From: Flagellimonas alvinocaridis
Lineage (GTDB): Bacteria; Bacteroidota; Bacteroidia; Flavobacteriales; Flavobacteriaceae
Assembly (NCBI RefSeq): GCF_004916895.1
Contig: NZ_SNTZ01000002.1
Coordinates: 248,001 to 312,000, forward strand
Direction: 5' to 3'
Length of the DNA stretch: 64,000 bases
Below the pieces are notes generated by a model. It saw nothing but the letters and a program-made list of their open reading frames with translations, did not search any database and was not told the origin of the DNA. Of this stretch, positions 15,709 to 24,031 are shown piece by piece. How positions within the stretch are numbered: position 1 is the stretch's first letter; each line of letters starts with the position of its first letter. Made by a program: the position numbers and the translations under genes.

Positions 15709-16593
15709 ATGCAAACTGATAATGAGATAAAGGAAATCATCCAAGAAGATATATGGGGTTCCATCAAGGAGTTCCTCAATCTTGGATTTCATATTGGTGA
15801 GGGAGAAAAATCCATTAACCTGACCTTGGGACTTCTTCTCTTACTGACCATTACCATTATTGTGGCCAAGTTTGTCTTAAAGTGGGTCAGATATTTGCTC
15901 ACCCATAAGATGGAGCGGGAAGACAAGCAAAAGTTTTCAAGTGTCTTCAAGTTCACCAATTATGTAATTTATCTGGTGGTGATCTTGGTCACTTTGAGTG
16001 GTGCCGGGATAGATATTACGTTGATCATCACCGCATCGGCTGCGCTCTTTGTAGGTTTGGGATTGGCACTTCAGGAATTGTTCAAAGACATTCTTGGGGG
16101 TATTTTCATTATAGTGGACAAGTCTCTTCAGGTTGGTGATATTGTTGAGGTTCAAGGTAAGGTGGGCAAGATATTCGAAATAAAGCTCAGGACTACAAGG
16201 GCCATTACCAGAGATGATAAGGTAGTTATCATTCCAAACCACAAGTTCATCAGTGATATCATGTTCAACTATACCCAAAATCATCGTACCACACGTGAGA
16301 GGGTAAGTGTTGGGGTGGCGTATGGAAGTAATGTGGAGTTGGTTACCCAAATTTTGGAACAAGTGGCCGCCGAACAAAAGCAAATCCTTAAAAACCCAAA
16401 ACCATTTGTGTTGTTTGATGACTTTGGAGACTCGGCCCTTATGTTCTCTATACATTTTTTTACCAACGACAGTTTCAGCGACCCTAGGATCAAAAGCGAA
16501 ATGAGATATAAAATCAATTCCAAGTTCGCAGAAAACAGCATAAGCATTCCGTTTCCGCAACGAGATGTACATATTATTCAGCAAAAAACTTAA
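15709..16593 (+). CDS. Small-conductance mechanosensitive channel (MscS family)
   Basis: A 294-residue inner-membrane channel that opens on membrane tension to release osmolytes. Helices at about 43-62 and 85-105, then the pore helix (ASAALFVGLGLALQELFKDILGGIFIIVDKSLQVGDIVEV) with Gly/Ala packing typical of MscS TM3. The beta domain follows with IKLRTTRAITRDDKVVIIPNHKFI, and the cytoplasmic vestibule domain to the end. Six bases after the ABC permease, so co-transcribed; the operon may respond to osmotic or ionic stress (inference). Confidence 0.93.
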   Translation: MQTDNEIKEIIQEDIWGSIKEFLNLGFHIGEGEKSINLTLGLLLLLTITIIVAKFVLKWVRYLLTHKMEREDKQKFSSVFKFTNYVIYLVVILVTLSGAGIDITLIITASAALFVGLGLALQELFKDILGGIFIIVDKSLQVGDIVEVQGKVGKIFEIKLRTTRAITRDDKVVIIPNHKFISDIMFNYTQNHRTTRERVSVGVAYGSNVELVTQILEQVAAEQKQILKNPKPFVLFDDFGDSALMFSIHFFTNDSFSDPRIKSEMRYKINSKFAENSISIPFPQRDVHIIQQKT

Positions 16594-16637
16594 GCAAGAT
16601 AAAAACCTCAACCTGCAGTTCAATACTTTGGGGGTGC

Positions 16638-17495
16638 TTGGCGTCCCTAGCCATACTTTGTGGGCCAAAAGCATTCGCCCAAAGCACCGATATTTTCAGA
16701 GTGGAATACTTGAATATCCCCGAAAACGATTCTGGAATAAAAACCCAGCGGTATAAGTTCCTCTTTAATCTGCCCATACAGGTTAATGCAAAGAAAGATT
16801 ACCTTATTACCGGCATGGAATACAACCGCTTTGATGTGGGCTATTCCCAAGACTTTCCATTTGATAAGAGCGAACTGATTCGGTTTCATGTCATTGACAT
16901 GAATTTGGGATTCATTACCAAATGGAACGAGAATTGGAACTTCGTCTCCATTCTTACCCCAAGAATGGCCTCTAATTTTACCAGTGGGTCCCTCACCGAT
17001 GATTTTTTCCTGAATGCGACAGCCGCATTTTGGAAAGAACGCCCCAATGCAGACCGGCCATATAGAATAGTTCTGGGGCTCACCTATAACAGTACCACCG
17101 GTATCCCTGTTCCGTTACCTTTGATAAATTATTATAGAAAGTTTCATCCAAAGTGGTCTTACACGCTTGGAATACCGCGTTCAAGCTTTAAGCATTACAT
17201 CAACAAAAAACATTCAGTGGACTTGGCATTGTTCTTGGATGGGTATTTTATAAATGTCCAGAACAATATTGTTTTGCCCAATGATCAAGTTGCATCCAAA
17301 ATATCATTGACCGCTCTGGTGGGTACGCTGGGATATCAGTACAACCTATCCAAGAACACATCCATTTTTGTTATGGCTGGTCGTTCTTTCGAACAGGAAG
17401 GAAAGTTAAGGAATGACGATCAAGGAGATGTTTTTTTGCTGAATGACGAGGCAAATTTTTATATTAGGACTGGCTTCAAAATAGGAATCTTTTAA
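16638..17495 (+). CDS. DUF6268-like outer-membrane beta-barrel protein, start uncertain
   Basis: A secreted barrel-like protein, about 285 residues from the TTG at 16638. Alternating strands run to the terminal GFKIGIF, ending in Phe as outer-membrane barrels do. The context DUF6268 family is my best match. The start is a puzzle: the TTG gives only a stub of a signal peptide (MASLAILCGPKAFAQ) with no positive residue. The frame stays open upstream and encodes a basic, then hydrophobic stretch with no ATG, GTG or other TTG after the mscS stop at 16593; an ATA at 16599 would give a full signal peptide. It lies between mscS and the sigma-54 activator gene, nine bases before the latter. Confidence 0.7.
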   Translation: MASLAILCGPKAFAQSTDIFRVEYLNIPENDSGIKTQRYKFLFNLPIQVNAKKDYLITGMEYNRFDVGYSQDFPFDKSELIRFHVIDMNLGFITKWNENWNFVSILTPRMASNFTSGSLTDDFFLNATAAFWKERPNADRPYRIVLGLTYNSTTGIPVPLPLINYYRKFHPKWSYTLGIPRSSFKHYINKKHSVDLALFLDGYFINVQNNIVLPNDQVASKISLTALVGTLGYQYNLSKNTSIFVMAGRSFEQEGKLRNDDQGDVFLLNDEANFYIRTGFKIGIF

Positions 17496-17504
17496 AAAAA
17501 GCGT

Positions 17505-18668
17505 ATGTCAAAAATTCTGGTAATAGAGGACGAATCAGCCATTAGAAGGGTTTTAGTGAAAATTTTAGTCGAGGAAAGTGATTCTTATAGTGTTCAAGAA
17601 GCAGAAGATGGACTTAGTGGGATAGAGACCATAAAGAAAGAAGACTTTGATTTGGTCCTTTGTGATATAAAAATGCCAAAAATGGATGGTGTTGAGGTAT
17701 TGGAGGCCGCAAAAAAAATAAAACCTGAGATTCCTTTCATTATGATTTCTGGGCATGGCGATTTGGATACCGCAGTGAATACAATGCGAATGGGTGCCTT
17801 TGACTATATCTCCAAGCCACCAGACTTAAACAGATTGCTTACTACGGTACGGAATGCCTTGGATCGAAAAGAGTTGGTGGTAGAGAATAAAATCCTTAAA
17901 AAGAAGGTTTCCAAGAATTATGAGATGGTGGGCAATAGCGAAGAAATTGGAGTCATTAAGGATATGATTGAAAAGGTGGCCCCCACCGATGCACGCGTAC
18001 TGATCACAGGATCTAATGGTACAGGAAAGGAATTGGTGGCCCATTGGCTACATCAAAAAAGTCCACGGTCCGCAGCACCTTTTATTGAGGTGAACTGTGC
18101 TGCTATTCCATCCGAATTGATAGAGAGTGAATTGTTTGGCCATGTAAAAGGCGCCTTTACTTCTGCTGTTAAGGATCGGGCAGGCAAGTTTGAGGCTGCT
18201 AACAAAGGCACTATATTTTTGGACGAGATTGGCGATATGAGCTTGTCGGCACAAGCCAAGGTACTTCGAGCGTTGCAAGAAAACAAGATTTCCAGGGTAG
18301 GTTCCGATAAGGACATTAAAGTAGATGTTCGCGTGTTGGCAGCTACCAACAAGGATTTAAAAAAGGAGATAGAGGACGGAAAGTTTAGAGAGGACCTTTA
18401 CCATCGTTTGGCGGTCATCCTAATAAAAGTACCTGCATTGAATGATAGACGGGACGATATTCCTATACTGATAGAACATTTTGCCAAGAAAATAGCATCC
18501 GAACAAGGAACAGCTCCCAAGGAGTTTTCAAAAAAGGCCACCGAACTTCTTAAAGGGTATGACTGGACCGGAAATGTTAGGGAGCTACGTAATGTGGTTG
18601 AACGTTTGATTATTCTTGGGGGCAAGGAAGTGTCCGAAGAGGACGTTAAGCTCTTTGCCAGTAAATAA
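17505..18668 (+). CDS. Sigma-54-dependent response regulator lacking a DNA-binding domain
   Basis: A 387-residue NtrC-type regulator. Receiver domain 1-120 with phospho-acceptor Asp54 (LVLCDIKMP) and Lys104. AAA+ domain 140-385: Walker A GSNGTGKE (169-176), a sigma-54-contact loop GAFTSA at 216-221 where the standard is GAFTGA, Walker B TIFLDEIGDM, and sensor II near GNVRELRNVVERLII. The protein stops right after the AAA+ domain, so the Fis-type helix-turn-helix is missing. It may activate sigma-54 from solution or through a partner. No histidine kinase is adjacent. Last gene of the run that starts at 13434. Confidence 0.93.
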   Translation: MSKILVIEDESAIRRVLVKILVEESDSYSVQEAEDGLSGIETIKKEDFDLVLCDIKMPKMDGVEVLEAAKKIKPEIPFIMISGHGDLDTAVNTMRMGAFDYISKPPDLNRLLTTVRNALDRKELVVENKILKKKVSKNYEMVGNSEEIGVIKDMIEKVAPTDARVLITGSNGTGKELVAHWLHQKSPRSAAPFIEVNCAAIPSELIESELFGHVKGAFTSAVKDRAGKFEAANKGTIFLDEIGDMSLSAQAKVLRALQENKISRVGSDKDIKVDVRVLAATNKDLKKEIEDGKFREDLYHRLAVILIKVPALNDRRDDIPILIEHFAKKIASEQGTAPKEFSKKATELLKGYDWTGNVRELRNVVERLIILGGKEVSEEDVKLFASK

Positions 18669-19385
18669 TCATTCCAAAGCGCCACATTTATCCAAACGTG
18701 AAAGTGCATCTTTGGTAAGGTTCTTTACCCGCTGATGGTATTCTTTCTTGTGGGCCGACAATTCGGTGTTGAGCAGGACCAACCTTGATTCCTCATAAAT
18801 ATTGCTCACAAATCGTTGCGCTTCCTCACAATCTACCTCTTGAACCACTTTTTCCAAAGAGGATTCAAACCCTAAAAGGCAATTGTGTACCTGCTGCTTT
18901 ACCATATTTTCATGCGTCAGGAACATTCCATGTTGGTTTTCCAACGCTTCCTTGGTGTTCATGACCAAAGTAGAGTTACCGTAAGAGCTTATATGCTCTT
19001 GTTCAAAAACCCGTAGCACTTTAATGCCGATCAAGGTGTTCTCCAAAGCTCGGTGCAATGATTTTTTGGAAGTCTTTAAAGACTCGGCCTTAGTAGCAGT
19101 TTTAAGCTCAGTTAGGGCATTCTCCAGACTTTCAATGGTTCCCTCGCATCCGCAGTCCAAAAAATTGGATCGGGTTTTTTCAATGCCATTCAACGCCTTG
19201 TATGCATGGTATTTGGCCATTTCCATGTCTTTGGAAACAACGGCATCCTGTATTTTGCTTTTGATGTATTCAAGGTTGGAATTGGCATATTCACAGGCAT
19301 TTGTGCCTCTAAATGAAACCATTAAGCATAGGCCAAGTATACCTATGACAAAGACTATAAGTAGGATAATCTTTCTAGTATTCAT
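18669..19385 (-). CDS. Membrane-anchored helical protein of unknown function
   Basis: A 238-residue protein with an N-terminal membrane helix (KIILLIVFVIGILGLCLMVSF, about 4-24) and a long all-helical remainder with regular heptad-like patterns (ALTELKTATKAESLKTSKKS, EKVVQEVDCEEAQRFVSN). Several Cys residues (NACEY, DCGCEG, HNCLLG, DCEE, KCG) may form disulfides in the periplasm. I chose MNTRK at 19385 rather than an ATG 39 bases upstream, because it starts the signal anchor. It is convergent with the sigma-54 regulator and the two stop codons touch. The fold recalls sensor four-helix bundles, but no output domain is present. Confidence 0.65.
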   Translation of the reverse strand: MNTRKIILLIVFVIGILGLCLMVSFRGTNACEYANSNLEYIKSKIQDAVVSKDMEMAKYHAYKALNGIEKTRSNFLDCGCEGTIESLENALTELKTATKAESLKTSKKSLHRALENTLIGIKVLRVFEQEHISSYGNSTLVMNTKEALENQHGMFLTHENMVKQQVHNCLLGFESSLEKVVQEVDCEEAQRFVSNIYEESRLVLLNTELSAHKKEYHQRVKNLTKDALSRLDKCGALE

Positions 19386-19561
19386 AACGCATTTGATTTG
19401 GGACGTAGCGTCTTTGATTCCCACTAAATTAGGACAGGGGTGAGGCCGTTACGAATAAGATCGATAAAAAAGCAATCTTCATCCATGAGTGGTAAAAGTG
19501 TCGATGAATAGCAGTCTTTTTTGGGTTGAAAGAGTGCTCAAAATGGACTATATTCAATCCC

Positions 19562-20446
19562 ATGGAAAAAATCAATACGAATACATATAAAGTAGAAGAA
19601 GGGTTTAATTTATCCCAAAGAGCTACATATCAGGATTTTGGAGCGTCAGAAAAAGAGTTGAAAAAGGAACTCAAGTCAATCAGGAAGGATTTAGGAGAGT
19701 TCCAAGATACCATGTATGCCCATGGTAAATATGGAGTTTTGGTATGCCTACAGGGCATGGATACCGCAGGAAAGGATAGCTTGATCAGGGAAGTCTTCAA
19801 AGACTTTAATGCTCGGGGGGTGGTAGTGCATAGTTTTAAGGTACCCACACCGTTGGAATTGAGACACGACTATCTATGGCGACATTACATTGCACTGCCA
19901 GAACGGGGCAAGTTTTCCGTATTCAACAGGACCCATTATGAGAATGTACTGGTCACCAAAGTGCATCCCGAATACATTTTAGGGGAGAATATACCCGGAG
20001 TGGAATCGGTTTCCGATATAGATGATGCCTTTTGGGAGAAACGTTACAGACAAATCAATGATTTTGAAAAGCATGTGGCCGAAAATGGGACGGTGATCTT
20101 TAAGTTTTTTCTACACCTCTCCAAAGAAGAACAGCGTCAACGTTTATTGCGCAGAATCCATTTAAAGCGAAAAAACTGGAAATTTTCCCCAGGTGACCTT
20201 GAAGAGCGCAAACTATGGGATAACTATCAAAAATGTTATGAAGAGGCCTTGAACAAAACCTCCAAGGAACATGCACCTTGGTTTGTGGTTCCGGCAGACA
20301 ATAAAGAGGCGGCCCGTGTCATTGTGGCATCCGTAATGCTGGAAGCGTTAAAAAAGTACAAAGATATCGAGGAACCCGAGCTCGATGATAAAATAAAGGC
20401 TAATTTAGAAACCTTTAAACAAGAACTGGAAAAAGAAACCCCATGA
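19562..20446 (+). CDS. ppk2: Polyphosphate kinase 2 family protein
   Basis: A 294-residue PPK2 enzyme that transfers phosphate between polyphosphate and nucleotides. Walker A is GMDTAGKDS, followed by VFKDFNARGVVVHSFKVPT; then LWRHYIALPERGKFSVFNRTHYENVLV (Walker B region, Arg/His lid) and HLSKEEQRQRLLRR. The form is the class I/III single-domain type that phosphorylates AMP or NDPs. The start at 19562 (MEKINTN) is preferred over an in-frame TTG 36 bases upstream. The M28 peptidase gene overlaps its end by four bases (ATGA), so they are translationally coupled. Confidence 0.92.
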   Translation: MEKINTNTYKVEEGFNLSQRATYQDFGASEKELKKELKSIRKDLGEFQDTMYAHGKYGVLVCLQGMDTAGKDSLIREVFKDFNARGVVVHSFKVPTPLELRHDYLWRHYIALPERGKFSVFNRTHYENVLVTKVHPEYILGENIPGVESVSDIDDAFWEKRYRQINDFEKHVAENGTVIFKFFLHLSKEEQRQRLLRRIHLKRKNWKFSPGDLEERKLWDNYQKCYEEALNKTSKEHAPWFVVPADNKEAARVIVASVMLEALKKYKDIEEPELDDKIKANLETFKQELEKETP

Positions 20447-21840
20447 GATTAGTACTGTTTTTAACCCTTTTGCTGGCAAGCACCCCTTTTTTTTCACAAT
20501 CCGATGACGAAAAGCAAATAAAGGCCATATACGACAAAGCCTTAACTGATGGGCAGGCGTACGAATGGTTGGATTACCTTTCGAACCAGATTGGTGGTCG
20601 TTTGTCTGGGTCAGTACAGGCACAACAGGCAGTTGAGTACACCAAAGGCCAGTTGGATTCATTAGGGTTAGATAGAGTATGGTTACAGCCCGTAATGGTA
20701 CCCAAATGGGTAAGGGGACTCCCGGAGTTTGCTTATATGGAAACCAAACCCGGACTCACTACCAACATGCCCATTTGTGCCTTGGGAGGTTCCGTGGCCA
20801 CGCCAGATGGTGGCCTAAAGGCCAATATTGTTGAGGTTCAGGGGATAGAAGACCTTCAAAAATTGGGCAAGGATAAAATAGCGGGAAAGATTGTCTTTTA
20901 CAATCGACCTATGGACCCTACGCTGATAAGCACTTTCGCATCGTATTCTGGTTGTGTGGACCAACGGTATTCCGGTGCGGCCGAGGCGGCCAAGTATGGT
21001 GCGCTTGGTGTGATCGTACGTTCCATGAACCTGCGCTCGGATGATTATCCGCATACGGGTTCCATGAGCTATGGCGATACGCCCGTTTCCCAGAGGATTC
21101 CTGCGGCGGCCATCAGTACCAACGGGGCCGATTTGTTGAGTACCACCCTAAAACTCAATCCCAACATCAAATTTTATTTTAAGCAGAATTGCAAGCAATA
21201 CGAGGATGTGCAATCTTATAACGTCATTGGCGAAATCAAGGGAAGTACCTATCCCAATGAGGTAATGGTCGTGGGTGGACATTTGGATTCTTGGGATTTG
21301 GGTGATGGTTCCCATGACGATGGTGCCGGTTGCGTACAGAGCATGGACGTCCTTCGATTGTTGAAGAAAACGGGATACAAACCCAAGCGCACCATTCGCG
21401 TAGTGCTGTTCATGAATGAGGAAAACGGCCTCCGCGGAGGTAACAAATATGCCGAAGTGGCCTTGAGCAAGAACGAAAACCACGTCTTTGCCTTGGAAAG
21501 CGATTCAGGTGGATTTACCCCAAGGGGTTTTTCACTGGATTGTTCCGATGAAAATTTTGACCAGATCCAAAGCTGGAAAAGCTTGTTTGAACCTTATTTA
21601 ATCCATTTGTTCGTGAAAGGGTTTAGTGGTGCCGACATTGGCCCCATGAAAAACCCCGATATTGTCCTGGCCGGTTTGGTACCCGATTCACAACGGTATT
21701 TTGACCATCACCATGCCGAGAACGACACTTTTGAGCACGTGAACAAACGTGAGCTGGAGCTGGGAGCAGCTTCTATGGCCAGTCTGGTGTACCTAATGGA
21801 TAAATACGGTATTATTCCAGCATCAAAAATAAAGGGATAA
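20443..21840 (+). CDS. M28 family zinc aminopeptidase, secreted
   Basis: A 465-residue exported peptidase. Signal peptide 1-19 (MRLVLFLTLLLASTPFFSQ). A PA-type insert spans about 130-240. The dinuclear zinc site is complete: His and Asp in VVGGHLDSWDLGDGSHDDGAG, catalytic Glu-Glu in LFMNEENGLRGG, Asp in ALESDSGG, and His in YFDHHHAENDTFEHVN. It resembles plasma glutamate carboxypeptidase and should trim peptides in the periplasm or outside the cell. Coupled to ppk2 by an ATGA overlap, an unusual functional pairing. Confidence 0.93.
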   Translation: MRLVLFLTLLLASTPFFSQSDDEKQIKAIYDKALTDGQAYEWLDYLSNQIGGRLSGSVQAQQAVEYTKGQLDSLGLDRVWLQPVMVPKWVRGLPEFAYMETKPGLTTNMPICALGGSVATPDGGLKANIVEVQGIEDLQKLGKDKIAGKIVFYNRPMDPTLISTFASYSGCVDQRYSGAAEAAKYGALGVIVRSMNLRSDDYPHTGSMSYGDTPVSQRIPAAAISTNGADLLSTTLKLNPNIKFYFKQNCKQYEDVQSYNVIGEIKGSTYPNEVMVVGGHLDSWDLGDGSHDDGAGCVQSMDVLRLLKKTGYKPKRTIRVVLFMNEENGLRGGNKYAEVALSKNENHVFALESDSGGFTPRGFSLDCSDENFDQIQSWKSLFEPYLIHLFVKGFSGADIGPMKNPDIVLAGLVPDSQRYFDHHHAENDTFEHVNKRELELGAASMASLVYLMDKYGIIPASKIKG

Positions 21841-21847
21841 CCAAGGG

Positions 21848-22423
21848 TCAACCCTCCAAAATCCGTTCGATTCTTTTGTCGGGAATGAGCCAAATCAAGG
21901 CTACAAGGACGAACATAGCTCCTGATACCCATGGTGTAATCCAGGCAAAAGCAATCCCAATAAGGTACAGAATGGGGGAAAGCTTGCCCTTCAGGTCCTT
22001 GCCCACGGCTTTTTTCAATACGGAGTCCTCTCCCTGTGTTTTAATGATAGTGTACTGTAGATAGAAATACGCCAGTGCTGCCATCAAAAGGATGACACCA
22101 TATAGGGCAATAGGGTTTTCCGAAAAATGGTTTTCGCCCATCCACCCTGTTACAAAGGGAACCAAGGAGAGCCAGAACAAAAGATGCAGATTGGCCCAAA
22201 GTACCTTTCCCGTGACCTTTTTTACCGTGTGCATCATATGGTGATGGTTGTTCCAATAGATGCCCAAATAGATAAAACTGAGCACATAGCTCAAAAAAAC
22301 TGGGATCAAAGGAACAAGGTCCGTGAATTCCTCTCCGTGGGGAACCTTGATTTCCAAAACCATGATGGTGATGATGATGGCCAGTACGCCATCGCTGAAA
22401 GCTTCCATTCGTCCTTTGGTCAT
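21848..22423 (-). CDS. TMEM175 family potassium channel protein
   Basis: A 191-residue six-helix membrane protein of the DUF1211/TMEM175 family. The family signature is RMEAFSDGVLAIIITIMVLEIKVP at residues 5-28, in which the Ile/Leu side chains form the hydrophobic K+ filter. Helix 2 onward includes YLGIYWNNHHHMMH, another conserved stretch. Bacterial members are leaky K+-selective tetramers. It is a single gene convergent with the M28 peptidase, seven bases between stops. Confidence 0.92.
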   Translation of the reverse strand: MTKGRMEAFSDGVLAIIITIMVLEIKVPHGEEFTDLVPLIPVFLSYVLSFIYLGIYWNNHHHMMHTVKKVTGKVLWANLHLLFWLSLVPFVTGWMGENHFSENPIALYGVILLMAALAYFYLQYTIIKTQGEDSVLKKAVGKDLKGKLSPILYLIGIAFAWITPWVSGAMFVLVALIWLIPDKRIERILEG

Positions 22424-22474
22424 AATAGAGGTATTTAGGGTTGGATCATACGCCTAATATACCAAAATGACCAT

Positions 22475-23065
22475 TTAACCTGTCTTTGAAGTCGACACAA
22501 GTTTGGACTTTGTGGTCTTTTTCATTCTTTTGGGGCCGTACCACAACCAAAAACCTGTGATGGTGAACAACAAGAGTGAAGTGCCCATCATACTGGTATA
22601 CACCAATTTTATCACTCCCGAAGTTCCCAGATAACGGTCCAGAATGGAGCCGTCGTGTACTTTTTCCAAAAAGTCTGAACGGCGCTGGCCAATGGAAAGC
22701 ACATTGCCCGTGGCACCATCCAACTGTACCTCGTAGTATTCATCCACAAAGACAAACTTTACCATGCCCTTGTCTTTTCGCATATCAATGCGGTCCAGTT
22801 CCAAGGAAAGTTGGGGCGAAACGGAGTTGTGCAAGGTATTGCAGGCAACGGTATGTAGGCTGTCCACTGGGAGCCAGTCCCGTAGATCGGTGGAAGTGCC
22901 CTTTTGCGACTCGGGAAGGATCATCCCTGCAGTGTTCTTTTTCCAGCCGAGCAACAGGCCGGAGACCGATATGAAAAAGAAGAATACAAATAAAAAGGCA
23001 CCTGTGGTACGGTGCACTTTTCTAAAAACCCGTAAAATTTTCGCCTGCTTTTTTCTTTTCCCCAT
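22475..23065 (-). CDS. PepSY-associated membrane helix domain protein
   Basis: A 196-residue protein of the PepSY_TM type. Residues 12-40 hold RVFRKVHRTTGAFLFVFFFFISVSGLLLGWKK, the usual His-containing first helix. A PepSY-like periplasmic domain spans about 60-145 (YYEVQLDGATGNVLSIGQRRSDFLEKVHDG), and a second helix (VYTSMMGTSLLLFTITGFWLWYGPKRMKK) ends it. Such proteins act in extracytoplasmic electron transfer and ferric-siderophore reduction. MGKRKK (23065) is chosen over an ATG seven codons upstream. Single gene; no iron-type operator was seen in front. Confidence 0.85.
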   Translation of the reverse strand: MGKRKKQAKILRVFRKVHRTTGAFLFVFFFFISVSGLLLGWKKNTAGMILPESQKGTSTDLRDWLPVDSLHTVACNTLHNSVSPQLSLELDRIDMRKDKGMVKFVFVDEYYEVQLDGATGNVLSIGQRRSDFLEKVHDGSILDRYLGTSGVIKLVYTSMMGTSLLLFTITGFWLWYGPKRMKKTTKSKLVSTSKTG

Positions 23066-23130
23066 ACAACTGTAAAATAGGTACAAACAATCCTATAAAA
23101 ATCGGCAAAATTTATGAGATTTCCAGAAAT

Positions 23131-23622
23131 TTAAGACTTATGGGATTCTACCGCATTTGGGTTCCATAAGCGATACCTGATGAACCGTTCATTGCCCACA
23201 TGAAGCTCACGTTCCCTTACAAACCCCAAGCGAAGCAAACCTTGTACGCGGGTGCGCGTGGGCGGGAACAATACGGTTACCGAGGGCAGTCCCATCTCCC
23301 CAAAAGCCTTTTTAATGATGCCTTTATACAAGCTTTTGCCCAGTCCCCAATAATCCGGATGGAGGACCAAGGCCAGATCGGCCTCCCCATTTTCGGGCTG
23401 TAGGCCGCCCCAACCTGCAAACGTGCCATCTACCACAAAGGCCCATGGTCCGTACCCGTGTTCCTGCCACAGTTGTTCCTTGGCGGTGATAAAGGCCTTG
23501 CAGTGCTCCTCGGTGAAATTTTCTTTTAGCAAGGGCATTTGGCGGCGGACCAAGGGATGGTTCATCAAGGCAATGAGCTGCGAATTTTCAATTTCGGGGA
23601 GGCGTTTGTAGGCTATATGCAT
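23131..23622 (-). CDS. GNAT family N-acetyltransferase
   Basis: A 163-residue acetyl-CoA-dependent transferase of the RimJ/RimL-like GNAT type. The core strands ADLALVLHPDYWGLGKSLYKGIIKKAFGEMG contain the acetyl-CoA binding region with a weak Q/RxxGxG/A (YWGLGKSL). The acceptor is unknown. It is divergent from the XRE regulator; the 20-bp palindrome at 23719-23738 lies in the shared upstream region, 97 bases from its start. Confidence 0.85.
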   Translation of the reverse strand: MHIAYKRLPEIENSQLIALMNHPLVRRQMPLLKENFTEEHCKAFITAKEQLWQEHGYGPWAFVVDGTFAGWGGLQPENGEADLALVLHPDYWGLGKSLYKGIIKKAFGEMGLPSVTVLFPPTRTRVQGLLRLGFVRERELHVGNERFIRYRLWNPNAVESHKS

Positions 23623-23718
23623 GTTTGGGAATAGTTTGGATCCTATGAGGTGGATTGGTCGGGATCCTGCTCCAAAATAACAAGGGAAAGCTTTTTTCTG
23701 AACGATAAATCTTTAAAA

Positions 23719-23738
23719 TGTCATATAATTATATGACA
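23719..23738. promoter_or_regulatory. Perfect 20-bp palindrome upstream of an XRE regulator
   Basis: TGTCATATAATTATATGACA is an exact inverted repeat between the divergent GNAT and XRE genes. Two looser half-sites follow (TTTGTCAAAC near 23757 and GTATGACAC at 23771-23779). The most natural reading is an autoregulatory operator of the XRE protein encoded 72 bases downstream. Confidence 0.6.
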
Positions 23739-23810
23739 GTCAATAAATTAATTTGATTTGTCAAACTTTTGTATGACACAATTTCCATTTCAATAGTTGA
23801 TATTTGTTTT

Positions 23811-24026
23811 GTGGACAAAGAAGAGCTAAAAATGAAACTCAGAAAGCGGTTGGTCCAACTCCGGGAAGAAAAGGGGTTGCGGCAAGCCGATTTGGCATAT
23901 GCTTGTGGTAAAGACCGGCAAGCTTTGGAGAAGATTGAAAATGGGAGGGTAAATCCAACGGTCTACACTTTATATGAAATTGCCCAAGTTCTGGAAGTTC
24001 CCTTGCTGGAGCTTTTTAGGTTTTAA
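23811..24026 (+). CDS. XRE family helix-turn-helix regulator
   Basis: A small DNA-binding protein, 71 residues from a GTG start at 23811 (VDKEEL...). The XRE helix-turn-helix occupies residues 12-68: RLVQLREEKGLRQADLAYACGKDRQALEKIENGRVNPTVYTLYEIAQVLEV. The GTG fits flavobacterial relatives, which begin xDKEEx; an ATG at 23832 is the alternative. Palindromic and half-site sequences lie just upstream, so the protein probably controls itself and perhaps the divergent GNAT gene. No toxin partner is adjacent, so a toxin-antitoxin role is not supported. Confidence 0.85.
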   Translation: MDKEELKMKLRKRLVQLREEKGLRQADLAYACGKDRQALEKIENGRVNPTVYTLYEIAQVLEVPLLELFRF

Positions 24027-24031
24027 GGAGA

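Noticed and set aside
23811..24026. Antitoxin of a toxin-antitoxin pair
   Set aside because: No toxin-like small gene is adjacent; the neighbours are a divergent GNAT with RimJ-like features and a convergent NTF2-like gene.
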